From: a bacterium | GTDB lineage: Bacteria; Electryoneota; RPQS01 | Length of the DNA: 64,000 nucleotides | Reading direction: 5' to 3' | Assembly: GCA_016703065.1 (NCBI GenBank) | Contig: JADJCU010000007.1 | Coordinates: 124,001-188,000 of the forward strand | Notes under the pieces: generated by a model | What the model saw: the letters and a program-made list of their open reading frames with translations, nothing else | Told to the model about the DNA's origin: nothing | Database searches by the model: none | Part shown: positions 1 to 8,261 of the stretch, in pieces | Position numbering within the stretch: position 1 is the first letter of the stretch | How the letters are laid out: the number at the start of each line of letters is the position of its first letter | Made by a program: the position numbers and the translations under genes

Positions 1-1
1 C

Positions 2-1357
2 GCCACCTCAGGTTTTGCAATCGCCGACGGTAACAATGGTTTGCTCGAACGCTATGAAGAAGCAGGCATATCAGTGGTGTTCTGGAACACAGGTAACGAA
101 CCACTCCCGGCAAGCACACTGACATTTAGCACACCCAGCCCCTACCTCGTGATTGTCGATGGCGCGGCAGATATTCCGGCGCTCGCGCCAAATTCGTCTT
201 ACGCGTTACCAATTGACGCCGTTCGTATCGCCGGCGCGTGGAATGCTCCCTCCGGAGCGGAAGTCGACTTGAATGCTGAAATCACCGCAACGATGAGTAC
301 GTACACGTTTTCAAGAACCTTGACTTTCGAATTCACCGTGGGTTCAGTCGGACCAGGAGATCCGCAGACCGGGTCGGATGGTCTTTACTATTTGTACGAT
401 GATACCGACATGTCCTATGATCGGGCTCCGGTGTACGACTGGTTCGAGATTTCTCCCGCTCTTGGTGGCCCCGGCGCCATAATGCCCTTTAGCCAGAGCG
501 ATCAGACGATTCCGGTCTTGGTGCCATTCAGCTACTCGTATTTCGGAACATCATACACCGACCTCTCCGTCTCAACCGACGGCTGGGTCGCGCCGGGAAA
601 CACGACCGCCACAAGCTACGCCAATCAGGCACTTCCGCAGTCCGTAGATTTCGTCAACGGCATGATCGGAATACTTTGGAACAACCTGTGGGATTTCTTC
701 GGCGAAGAAGGCGACATCAGCTACTACTACGATGCCATCGGTGATCGGTTTGTTGTCGAATGGCACGAAATCACGGATTGGGGAACCGGTACGCGGCCCA
801 ATACGTTCCAAGTTCACCTGTTGAATCCGGCCACGCATCCCACGCCGACCGGTGATGCCGAGTGGCTGTTCATGTATCAGGATTTGACCTTCCACCAGAG
901 TGCGGCTAGCGGCGCGACCATCGGATACGAGAACATGGAAGAGAATGCTGGGGCGACGTACTATTTCGATGAAACCGCCGCTCCGACATCTGCTCCGCTC
1001 GCGAACGGCAGGGCTATTCGTCTCTCTACCGCTCCGCCCACAATCATCGCAAGCGCCCCGGAGCCTCTGGAGCTTCCGACCGAGATTAGCCTGATGCAGA
1101 ACTATCCGAACCCGTTCAATCCGGAGACGACTATCGAATTCACGTTGCCGAATCGCTCCAATTTAACGCTCGAAGTGTTCGACGTCCTGGGCCGCAATGT
1201 CGCAACTCTTGCACAGGGATATTTTGAATCAGGGCTGCATTCAGTGCATTGGAACGGCCGCAACAGCGCGGGCATCAGCGTCCCGAGTGGCATCTACTTC
1301 TGCAGGCTGTCGGCCCTTAGTTCGGTACAGACGCGCCGCATGTTGTTGATGCGGTGA
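2..1357 (+). CDS. C-terminal part of a secreted protein with a type IX secretion sorting domain (5' end outside window)
   Basis: The reading frame is open from base 2, so the N-terminus lies upstream. The visible 451 residues hold an Ig-like segment (to about residue 110), then a domain with repeated aromatic/glycine strands of the kind found in extracellular FCB proteins. The last 85 residues begin with NYPNPFNPETTIEF and contain VFDVLGR and PSGIYFCRL, the pattern of the T9SS type-A (FlgD-like) C-terminal sorting domain. The protein is therefore expected to cross the outer membrane through the type IX machinery and be anchored or released there. The catalytic part, if any, is not in view. 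The flanking domains resemble those behind gingipain-like peptidases, but this is only a guess. The stop is TGA at 1355-1357. Confidence 0.85.
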   Translation, partial: ATSGFAIADGNNGLLERYEEAGISVVFWNTGNEPLPASTLTFSTPSPYLVIVDGAADIPALAPNSSYALPIDAVRIAGAWNAPSGAEVDLNAEITATMSTYTFSRTLTFEFTVGSVGPGDPQTGSDGLYYLYDDTDMSYDRAPVYDWFEISPALGGPGAIMPFSQSDQTIPVLVPFSYSYFGTSYTDLSVSTDGWVAPGNTTATSYANQALPQSVDFVNGMIGILWNNLWDFFGEEGDISYYYDAIGDRFVVEWHEITDWGTGTRPNTFQVHLLNPATHPTPTGDAEWLFMYQDLTFHQSAASGATIGYENMEENAGATYYFDETAAPTSAPLANGRAIRLSTAPPTIIASAPEPLELPTEISLMQNYPNPFNPETTIEFTLPNRSNLTLEVFDVLGRNVATLAQGYFESGLHSVHWNGRNSAGISVPSGIYFCRLSALSSVQTRRMLLMR

Positions 1358-1423
1358 TCGCGCTCACGTTTCACGGCAGACGCCTTTCGTTATTGACTAT
1401 TTCACATAACAGGATCAGCATCT

Positions 1424-1816
1424 ATGGCTAAGAAGTGGACCCCTTCTGAAGAGAAGTATCTTCTTGAAAATTACGGCAAAGTTCCGATGGCGGAACTGGC
1501 CGACAGGTTTGGCGTAACGCGCAAAGCGATCAGCGCCAAGCTTGATAAACTCCGTCAGGCGCACGGGATTGATCCCGTTGGAGCCCGCGAACGCGCGACC
1601 GCTCGCCAACGACGCCAAGCGCAATTGAACGAGCGTGTTCCGCTCACCGGCGGCGCCATTCCACGCAAGATTCCGCCCTTGGGGGTGATTGTGCATCCGC
1701 AAGTGGAGACCTTACCTGCGGTTGAACCAGCGGGCATGGCCGCTACGACCAACGTTGTTCGAACTGAGCAGGGTTGGCAGCCGATCATGGTGAGCAAGAA
1801 GCGCGTGGCGAGGTAG
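1424..1816 (+). CDS. Small Myb/SANT-like helix-turn-helix protein
   Basis: A 130-residue protein. Residues 4-45 read as a three-helix DNA-binding domain: KWTPSEEKYLLENYG, then MAELADRFGVTRKAISAKLDKL, which fits SANT/Myb-like or sigma-70-region-4-like HTH folds. The remainder is basic and proline-rich with no recognised domain. An AGGATC sequence about 8 nt before the ATG can serve as ribosome binding site. hutH starts 5 nt after its stop, so the two may be co-transcribed, and a regulatory link to hutH is possible but unproven. I do not recognise a named family beyond the HTH. Confidence 0.7.
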   Translation: MAKKWTPSEEKYLLENYGKVPMAELADRFGVTRKAISAKLDKLRQAHGIDPVGARERATARQRRQAQLNERVPLTGGAIPRKIPPLGVIVHPQVETLPAVEPAGMAATTNVVRTEQGWQPIMVSKKRVAR

Positions 1817-1821
1817 CACCT

Positions 1822-3390
1822 TTGGATATTTCGGTTGATGGCCATTCACTGATGCTTGAGCAGGTGGAACAGGTCGCGCAAGGTGCGCGCGCAACATTTA
1901 GCGAATCGGCCCGCGCACAAGTCGAAGCGTCAAGAGAGTGGATAGCAAGTCTGGAGCGGCGCGGTGACGCCGCTCCTGCTGTTTACGGCATAAACACCGG
2001 CTTCGGTAGTCTGAAAAGCACACGGTTTGGCATTCAGGAAGCACGGCAGGTTTCGTACAACTTGATTATCTCGCATTGCTGCGGTACCGGCGCGCCGTTT
2101 GGCCCCGAAATCGTTCGTGCCGCGATGCTGTTACGGGCGAACTCGCTGGCGAACGGCAATTCTGGTGTTCGTCCGCTGGTCATCGAGTCCTTACTTGAAA
2201 TGCTGAATCGCGGCGTGACACCTGTAGTTCCGTCACAAGGATCACTTGGCGCGTCGGGTGATCTTTCACCGCTGTCGCATTTAGCGCTCGCCATGATTCA
2301 ATCTCCGAGCGGTTTTTCTGATTCGAGCGGACATGCGGTGCTGAACGGTGAACATCTGAGTGGAGAAGAGGCCATGCGCCGCGCCGGGCTTGATCGAGTG
2401 GTACTCGAGGCGAAGGAAGGACTGGCGCTGAACAATGGCGTACAATTCATGTGCGCCTTGTCAGGCCTGACTCTGTTACAGGCAGAGCGGCTACTGAAGC
2501 TGCATGACATTGCTCTCGTGATGCACCTCGATGCCGTGCGCGGTGCCGGCGCCGCGTTCGACGAGCGAATCGCCGCACTCCGCCGCTATGCGGGCCATGC
2601 AATTGCTGCGCGCAACGTGCGGGCGCTGCTCGACGGCAGCACGTCTCTAAATGCGGACGCAGCGCGGATTCAAGATGCGTACAGCCTGCGCTGTGCGCCT
2701 CAAATCACCGGAGCCATCCGGGATGGCTTGCGCCATGTGCGCGATGGCCTTGAGATCGAAATCAACTCAGTGACTGATAATCCGCTGATCTTCGTGAACG
2801 ACAACGAGTCCCTTTCCGGCGGCAATTTTCACGGGGACCCGGTTGGCCTCCGCACGGACTATATGAAGATACTGCTGGCCGAGTTAGGGAATCTATCTGA
2901 ACGCCGCATTGCGCGGCTCATGGACCGCAATTTGAACGATGGACTGGGACCATATTTGATGCCTATCGAGTTTGCAGGCAAACACTCGGGGCTGATGATG
3001 GCCAGCTATACCGCTGCGGCCCTGGCCAGCGAGAACAAAGTCCTCGCGCACCCTGCCTCGGTCGACACGATTCCCACGTCGGAGAATCAGGAGGACATTG
3101 TTTCGATGGGCACGCATGGCGCACGGCAGGCCGCTCAGATACTGAGCAACGTGCAGCGGATCCTCGCTATTGAACTTCTCTGTGGTGCGCAGGCCCTCGA
3201 CCGGCGGCGAGCGCTCCATCCCAAGGCGAAGTTCGGCATCGGCTCGGAATGCGCGCATGACCTGATTCGCAGCGCAGTTCCGACCTGGAACGGAGATCGT
3301 TACCTCGCCGCCGACATCGACGCGGTTCATCTCCTCGTAACGAACCGCACGCTTCTGAGCGAAGTAGAGAGCAGGATAGAGTTAGGATGA
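1822..3390 (+). CDS. hutH: Histidine ammonia-lyase
   Basis: Deaminates L-histidine to trans-urocanate in the cytoplasm. The ASG triad that cyclises to the MIO electrophile lies in GSLGASGDLSPLSH. The Ser-His pair in NLIISHCCGTG and the Glu in ASENKVLAHP match histidine rather than phenylalanine or tyrosine lyases. The frame is open further upstream, but TTG at 1822 is preceded by GAGGT at 7 nt spacing and gives the usual N-terminus, 522 aa, typical of the family. Starting upstream would overlap the preceding gene. It overlaps the next gene by 4 nt (ATGA). No hutU, hutI or hutG is nearby, so the rest of histidine degradation must be elsewhere or absent. Confidence 0.9.
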   Translation: MDISVDGHSLMLEQVEQVAQGARATFSESARAQVEASREWIASLERRGDAAPAVYGINTGFGSLKSTRFGIQEARQVSYNLIISHCCGTGAPFGPEIVRAAMLLRANSLANGNSGVRPLVIESLLEMLNRGVTPVVPSQGSLGASGDLSPLSHLALAMIQSPSGFSDSSGHAVLNGEHLSGEEAMRRAGLDRVVLEAKEGLALNNGVQFMCALSGLTLLQAERLLKLHDIALVMHLDAVRGAGAAFDERIAALRRYAGHAIAARNVRALLDGSTSLNADAARIQDAYSLRCAPQITGAIRDGLRHVRDGLEIEINSVTDNPLIFVNDNESLSGGNFHGDPVGLRTDYMKILLAELGNLSERRIARLMDRNLNDGLGPYLMPIEFAGKHSGLMMASYTAAALASENKVLAHPASVDTIPTSENQEDIVSMGTHGARQAAQILSNVQRILAIELLCGAQALDRRRALHPKAKFGIGSECAHDLIRSAVPTWNGDRYLAADIDAVHLLVTNRTLLSEVESRIELG

Positions 3391-4034
3391 GCGACCATCT
3401 GCTTCGGCCCTTTCTGGAGACACATGCGGACGATGAACAGCTTCTGCTTTTGTCGGCTCTCTCCGTGCTCTGGCTGAAACCGCAGAATCCACTGGCCCGG
3501 GAGTTGGTCGGGCGTTACAGGGAGCGTGGCTATTCCATTGAAGCTCTGCGAGAAACTGCGCTTCAGCTTTTCCTTTTGGCGGGATTCCAGACTTCGTTAG
3601 AAGCCGCCTTCATGATTCACGATGTTTACGGTAATGGTCTCCCGGCGCACGTAGACGAGCTTGTAGACCTTCCGCCCATGCGAACGTTTGAGCGTGGCTG
3701 GGATTTACAGGCACGAGTATATCGTCAGAACGTCGACAAATTGCGTGTGAATCTTGAAGGGATAAGCCCGGAGCTATCGCGCTGGACCGTTTGGATCGGG
3801 TACGGCTTGGTGATGTCGAGGCCCGGTCTGCCGGAAAAATGGCGGGAGCTCTTGGAAGTGGCTGTCCTCGCGGTGATGGGCTTTCCGAGGCAACTCCATT
3901 CGCATTTCAAAGGTGCGTTAAACCTTGGTGCGACAGCGAATGAAGTTGAGTTAGTTCTTGAAGTTTCTCAACTTGTGACAACAGAGGAGACCCTCCGGCC
4001 TGCATGGCAGATGTGGCGCCGGATTGACAAGTAG
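3387..4034 (+). CDS. Carboxymuconolactone decarboxylase/AhpD-fold protein
   Basis: A 215-residue protein translationally coupled to hutH by an ATGA overlap. Its C-terminal third (about residues 150-205) shows the CMD-family signature: GLPEKWRELLEVAVLAVMG, then QLHSHFKGALNLGATANEV. The AhpD peroxidase CxxC motif is absent, so peroxidase activity is unlikely. An N-terminal helical region of similar composition suggests a two-repeat all-alpha arrangement. The substrate is unknown. The tight coupling to hutH hints at a role around histidine or urocanate metabolism, but this is inference only. Confidence 0.7.
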   Translation: MSDHLLRPFLETHADDEQLLLLSALSVLWLKPQNPLARELVGRYRERGYSIEALRETALQLFLLAGFQTSLEAAFMIHDVYGNGLPAHVDELVDLPPMRTFERGWDLQARVYRQNVDKLRVNLEGISPELSRWTVWIGYGLVMSRPGLPEKWRELLEVAVLAVMGFPRQLHSHFKGALNLGATANEVELVLEVSQLVTTEETLRPAWQMWRRIDK

Positions 4035-4059
4035 ACTCTGACAAAATGGCAGTTTTGGC

Positions 4060-4095
4060 AGGCAGAAGTCCTTTGACTACTGCCTCTTTCTTTTT
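4060..4095 (+). terminator. Rho-independent terminator after the hutH operon
   Basis: AGGCAG-A-AGT pairs with ACT-A-CTGCCT around a CCTTTG loop (one A/A mismatch). It is followed by CTTTCTTTTT, and sits 26 nt after the stop of the CMD-fold gene. Confidence 0.7.
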
Positions 4096-4189
4096 ATTAT
4101 TCAAGAGCTTAGCAATCTGGTATGACCCTTGCCTTCTTCAAGTTGAATTTTTCTCGAAGTTTCATGCAAAACATATAAGGACTCCGCAC

Positions 4190-5993
4190 ATGTCAAAGAT
4201 CATTGGAATTGACCTTGGTACCACTAACTCCTGCGTCTCAGTTATTGAGGGCGGGGAGCCGGTGGTCATCCCAAACTCGGAAGGCGCCCGCACAACACCC
4301 TCGGTGGTTGCATTTTCCAAAACCGGTGAACGCCTCGTCGGCGCCTCGGCGAAACGTCAGGCCGTCACGAACCCCAAGAAAACCATCTACTCAATCAAGC
4401 GCTTCATGGGCCGCCGTCGTGACGAAGTCGAGCACGAAATGAAGCTCGTTCCATATGAAATCGTCGGCGGCGCCGGTCTCGCTCGGGTCAAAATCGAGGA
4501 CAAGGACTACACGCCCGCCGAGATCTCAGCGATGATTCTGCAGAAGATGAAGCAGACCGCTGAAGATTATCTGGGCGAAAAGGTCCACAAGGCGGTCATC
4601 ACCGTGCCCGCGTATTTCAACGATGCACAGCGTCAGGCCACCAAGGACGCGGGCGATGTTGCAGGTCTCGAAGTTGTCCGTATCATCAATGAACCGACCG
4701 CCGCCGCACTGGCCTACGGTCTCGACAAAGCGCACAAGGACGAGAAAATCGCGGTCTACGATTTGGGTGGAGGCACGTTTGACATATCGATCCTCGAACT
4801 TGGCGATGGCGTATTTGAAGTGAAATCCACGAACGGCGACACGCACTTGGGCGGCGACGATTGGGATCAGCGACTGATTGATTTCCTCGCTGACGAGTTC
4901 AAGAAGAGCGAAGGTATTGACCTCCGCAAGGACCCGATGGCGCTCCAGCGTCTGAAGGAGGCCGCCGAGAAAGCCAAGATCGAGCTGTCCGGCTCGTCGC
5001 AGACGCAGGTCAATCTGCCGTTCATTACCGCGACTGCCGACGGCCCGAAGCACTTGGATATCGTGGTCTCGCGCGCAAAGTTTCAGGAGTTAACAGAAGA
5101 CCTTGTCCAGCGTACAATCACCCCGACCAAGAAGGCTCTGCAAAGACCCGCATCGCGGAGTGAATCCCGACGAAGTCGTGGCCGTCGGCGCCGCAATTCA
5201 GGGCGGAATTCTCGCGGGCGACGTCAAGGACGTGCTGTTGCTTGACGTGACGCCATTGTCACTCGGTATCGAGACGATGGGCGGTGTAATGACCAAGCTC
5301 ATTGAATCAAACACGACGATTCCCACGCGCCGAACGGAGATCTTCTCCACCGCGTCGGACACTCAGCCGTCGGTCGAGATTCACGTTCTGCAAGGCGAAC
5401 GTCCGATGGCGATGGACAACAAGACCATTGGCCGCTTCACCTTGGACGGAATTCCGCCCGCGCCGCGCGGAGTGCCGCAAATTGAAGTGACCTTCGACAT
5501 TGACGCCAACGGCATTCTGTCCGTGAATGCCAAGGACAAGGCGACGAATAAGGAGCAGTCGATTAAGAACACGCACTCGAGCGGTCTCACGAAGGAAGAG
5601 ATCGAGCGCATGAAGACCGACGCCAAGGCTCACGCCGACGAAGACAAGCAGCGTCGCGAGGAAGTGGACATTCGCAACGGCGCCGATGCGCTGGTCTTCC
5701 AGACGGAGCGCCAGATGAAGGAGCTCGAAGCCAAACTGGTCGGCGACAACAAATCCAAGCTCGAGGCCGCCGTCAATCGCGTGAAGGAAGCGCTCAAGGG
5801 TTCGAGCATCAACGAAATCAAGAGCGCAACTGAAGACCTCACGAGCGTCTGGAGCCAAATCGCCCCGTCGCTCTATCAGGAGCGCGCGCAAGGTGGTCCG
5901 CAAACCGAACCCGAAGCTACAGCAGGCGCGAAGAACGCCGACGGTTCCGAGAACGCCGACTACGAAGTCGTGGACGACGAAAAGAAGAAGTAA
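4190..5993 (+). CDS. dnaK: Chaperone DnaK (Hsp70), internally deleted and frameshifted
   Basis: Hsp70 chaperone. The start is ATG 4190 (MSKIIGIDLGTTNSCVSVIE) with AGGA upstream; an in-frame extension to 4046 is not part of the protein. The nucleotide-binding domain is clear up to TITPTKKAL (near 5140), with phosphate loops IDLGTTNS and YDLGGGTFDIS and NEPTAAALAYGLD. The downstream part resumes in another frame at KDPHRGVNPDEVVAVGAA, followed by the substrate-binding domain (DVTPLSLGIETMGG) and a lid ending in EVVDDEKKK. About 34 residues that normally join these parts, including the VGG-TRMP stretch, are missing, and the net loss is 2 modulo 3. As written it cannot encode a functional Hsp70. 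dnaK is normally essential, so an assembly deletion is likelier than a real mutation. Confidence 0.92.
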
Positions 5994-6003
5994 GTGATAC
6001 TCT

Positions 6004-6029
6004 CCGGGCGGGCCGCAAGGTCCGCCCGG
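6004..6029 (+). other. GC-rich hairpin after dnaK without a U-tract
   Basis: CCGGGCGGGCC pairs with GGTCCGCCCGG around a GCAA (GNRA) tetraloop, 10 nt after the dnaK stop. There is no T-run, so it may stabilise the 3' end or act as a weak or Rho-assisted terminator. Confidence 0.6.
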
Positions 6030-6039
6030 GGCATTGCAC

Positions 6040-6906
6040 ATGACTGACTCACGCTCAAACCATGACGCTGCAGACGACAATTCTGGAAAGGCCCACGAGC
6101 GCCTGTGGCTGGAGCACGTCCTGACGCGCTTTGGCCTGTCGGCCAAGATTGGGAAACGTGAGTCCGAGCGCCCCGATTTCTTTGTCTTAATCAGTTCACA
6201 AAAGATCGGCATCGAGATCACCGTTTACCACAACGACGTGGGCCGGCGCGGATCGGAGGGCCGCATCCGCTATGAACTGTGGTGGGACATTGCGCTGCTG
6301 CTGAAAGAGAATCTGAAGCGCGTCGGCATAGGAAACTTGCATGGCACGGTTCACTTCCATGACGAGGCGTATGAGAATCTGCAAGCGCTGGACATTGAGC
6401 AGTTCGTTCTGGAAATCACCAAACTGTGCGTCCGTTTAGAGGGCGGCACGGGCAATACGAGTATCGAAGATTTCTCGCAATATCCGTACTTGCACAACAC
6501 CCTCGCGAAGATCGAATTGGAATGGGTCAATCCCCGTCAAGTGGATGTCGTGTGGGCTTGCTCGCATTTGCACAGCGGCCCGATTCCCTCTTCGACTCCG
6601 ATTCTGAACAGCATCATCGAAGGCAAGCTCGAGAAAGGCAAGCACTACGACTGGCAAGGCGCCATCGGGCGCTGGTTGGTCATCGTAGCTCCCGCCTTCA
6701 ACACCTCAACCACCGGAATCTTCGACGAATCCATCCGTGATTACAACATAGACTCGGACGTCTTCGACCGCATCTATTTCTGGGATTGGTATTCCGAGAA
6801 GATCTGGGAGCTGCATCCTAAGGTGCAACTCGTCTATCAGGAAAATGACTACGGCCCCGCGCTCGACAAGGCAAAGTTGCCAGAGTATGTTCGTGTTGAA
6901 TCGTAA
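6040..6906 (+). CDS. Hypothetical protein with a PD-(D/E)xK-nuclease-like motif
   Basis: A 288-residue soluble protein that I do not recognise as a named family. The N-terminal part carries an acidic helix (AHERLWLEHVLTRFG), then SERPDFFVLISSQKIGIEIT, which has the spacing of a PD-(D/E)xK nuclease core (PD, a short strand, then E-x-T where Lys is usual). The rest is rich in aromatic residues (ELWWDIALLL, FDRIYFWDWYSEKIW) and has no signal peptide or membrane segment. ATG 6040 is chosen; TTG 6034 is also possible. It lies alone between dnaK and a transposase. A nuclease role is a hypothesis from a short motif only. Confidence 0.6.
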   Translation: MTDSRSNHDAADDNSGKAHERLWLEHVLTRFGLSAKIGKRESERPDFFVLISSQKIGIEITVYHNDVGRRGSEGRIRYELWWDIALLLKENLKRVGIGNLHGTVHFHDEAYENLQALDIEQFVLEITKLCVRLEGGTGNTSIEDFSQYPYLHNTLAKIELEWVNPRQVDVVWACSHLHSGPIPSSTPILNSIIEGKLEKGKHYDWQGAIGRWLVIVAPAFNTSTTGIFDESIRDYNIDSDVFDRIYFWDWYSEKIWELHPKVQLVYQENDYGPALDKAKLPEYVRVES

Positions 6907-6929
6907 TACTTAGCGCGACACGGTTTGAA

Positions 6930-6961
6930 TGTAGCGCCCGCGTTCGCGGGCAAAATTCCCC
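6930..6961 (+). repeat. REP-like palindrome upstream of the RAYT gene
   Basis: TGTAGCGCCC followed by the hairpin GCCCGCG-TT-CGCGGGC and then AAAATTCCCC. It lies 17 nt before the transposase start and recurs in inverted orientation downstream of it. Confidence 0.75.
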
Positions 6962-6978
6962 AAGCGACCTGAAATTCT

Positions 6979-7482
6979 ATGTCGATTCCAAAACGATTTC
7001 ATAAGCCAACCCGTTTAGAGGATTTTGACTATTTATCGGTTCGTTCATATTTAGTGACCTTAGTAACGCGAAATCGAGTTTGTTTGCTTGGCGAAATTGA
7101 CAATGAGAAGTTAGCGTTGTCCGTTGCAGGTGAAATCTGCGATCGTTGGTGGAATTGGCTCTCAGAACAACACACATATGTCGAACTGGGTGAATTCGTA
7201 ATCATGCCTAATCACCTTCACGGGATCATCAGGTTAGACTCGAAAAATGTCTTGGACGAAACAGTGCAACTGCCTCTCGGGCGAATTATCTCCGCCTTCA
7301 AAGCGAAATCAACAGTCGAGATAAACAAATTCCAAAACACACCTGGAACAAAACTCTGGCAAGACGAATTCCATGATCGAATCATTCGCAACGAAGAAGA
7401 GCGCAAAAGAATCGCTGAGTATATTCGACTGAACCCAATCCACTGGTCTGAAGATTCAGAGAATCCGAATTCTGAAATGTAG
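6979..7482 (+). CDS. REP-associated tyrosine transposase (RAYT, Y1/IS200-like)
   Basis: A 167-residue single-domain Y1 transposase of the TnpA-REP family, which nicks single-stranded DNA at REP palindromes. The HUH-type metal-binding pair is in FVIMPNHLHGIIRL. The nucleophilic tyrosine is in RKRIAEYIRLNP, and the family signature LWQDEFHDRIIRNEEE precedes it. The length is typical for RAYTs. It is flanked by related palindromes at 6930-6961, 7478-7516 and 7542-7581, which are its probable substrates. The DNA is more A/T-rich than its neighbours, which fits acquisition by transfer. The coding frame is intact, so it may be active. Confidence 0.88.
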   Translation: MSIPKRFHKPTRLEDFDYLSVRSYLVTLVTRNRVCLLGEIDNEKLALSVAGEICDRWWNWLSEQHTYVELGEFVIMPNHLHGIIRLDSKNVLDETVQLPLGRIISAFKAKSTVEINKFQNTPGTKLWQDEFHDRIIRNEEERKRIAEYIRLNPIHWSEDSENPNSEM

Positions 7483-7581
7483 CGCCCAGTTTGCTCGGAA
7501 AAACCCCCGAGACAGTCGGCAATTACAGAGCATGTCGAGGAGTCTCGGGGTATCTTGCCCGCGAACGCACAGGGCGCAACA
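7478..7581 (+). repeat. Pair of inverted REP-like elements (BIME-like) downstream of the RAYT gene
   Basis: The left arm, TGTAGCGCCC with AAAAACCCCCGAGAC (7478-7514), overlaps the RAYT stop codon. The right arm (7542-7581) reads GTCTCGGGG, then TTGCCCGCGAACGC and GGGCGCAACA. It is nearly the reverse complement of the element upstream of the RAYT, with a 3-nt insertion. The arms can pair through CCCCGAGAC/GTCTCGGGG across about 28 nt. Confidence 0.7.
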
Positions 7582-7830
7582 GGCGGGGTTGTGTGGCGCC
7601 GCGGCAACCCAATGCAACAGAAAAAATGCCAGCCAATTGATCTTGGACAACAATTCTCCGTAGTTTCAGCCTTGATAGCCCTTACCTGACAACATAAGAA
7701 AGTCCGAGAGGAGGCAATCTACCTACAAAGAGGATCCGCCAACTTAGCATTCAGGGTTTTGTATCAGGGCTGATTCTTCAGAAAAAAGCAGTTCACCATG
7801 AACCCTGTTCGGACGAAGTGTCAACGCACC
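7582..7830. other. Intergenic stretch with no recognisable gene
   Basis: About 250 bases between the REP elements and the degenerate clpB 5' region. I see no open frame with protein-like composition, no RNA gene and no clear promoter. GAGAGGAGGCAAT near 7708 looks like a ribosome binding site, but no good start codon follows it. Confidence 0.5.
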
Positions 7831-8261
7831 AAACGAATTGTTCAACTTGCATTCCGAGGAAAACTCTAAGGGAAGAGGCGCTTGAAATACGCGCAGGATT
7901 GCCATGGGACTGGCAAGACATTCTTGACTCAGATCAGATCCGATGCATCTTCTGGGCCGCATCCTCCGTTTGCGATTGACCGAAGGCATCGACCTTGGGG
8001 AGAACATAATAGATCAAAGAACCACTGGTGCGCAGGTCCAGGAAGACTGCGCCGCTTGGCAGAGTCGAGATGGCCCGTCAGCCGAAAGCTCACGGGCTGC
8101 GTCGACTCGAGGAATCGCCGCGAAATTCTGGGCAAGCCCCGCAAGCTGCTGAGGACATGCGCCCTTTGTCGACATCGAAATTGCCAGGATGCCGCGGGTC
8201 TCGGCGTCGAGTTTCTGTCGCGCCGAGACATCTCCTGCTCGCCCGCTGAAAAAGGGGGGCG
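7831..8261 (+). pseudogene. clpB: Scrambled remnant of the ClpB N-terminal (Clp_N) domain
   Basis: Directly upstream of the intact clpB frame, Clp_N-like peptides occur in changing frames: EEAL and KYAQD (7885-7899) near the expected N-terminus, then AGLGVEFLS (8194-8220). These are followed by AE (8222), HLLLA (8229) and LKKGGDE (8246) in successive frames. Together they approximate the Clp_N segment EFLSAEHLLLALLKKGG. At least four frame changes fall within about 55 nt. Either the sequence is poor here or the domain has decayed. The assignment rests on pattern recognition of short pieces. Confidence 0.45.

Noticed and set aside
3387..4034. Alkyl hydroperoxidase AhpD
   Set aside because: The fold is related, but the essential CxxC pair is missing.
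4100..4189. CIRCE or sigma-32 heat-shock element upstream of dnaK
   Set aside because: TTAGCA occurs near 4112, but the matching inverted half GAGTGCTAA is absent, and no good sigma-32 -10 was found.
5307..6221. 304-codon open frame antisense to dnaK
   Set aside because: Shadow of the dnaK codon pattern. Its product is low in complexity with no domain and no ribosome binding site.
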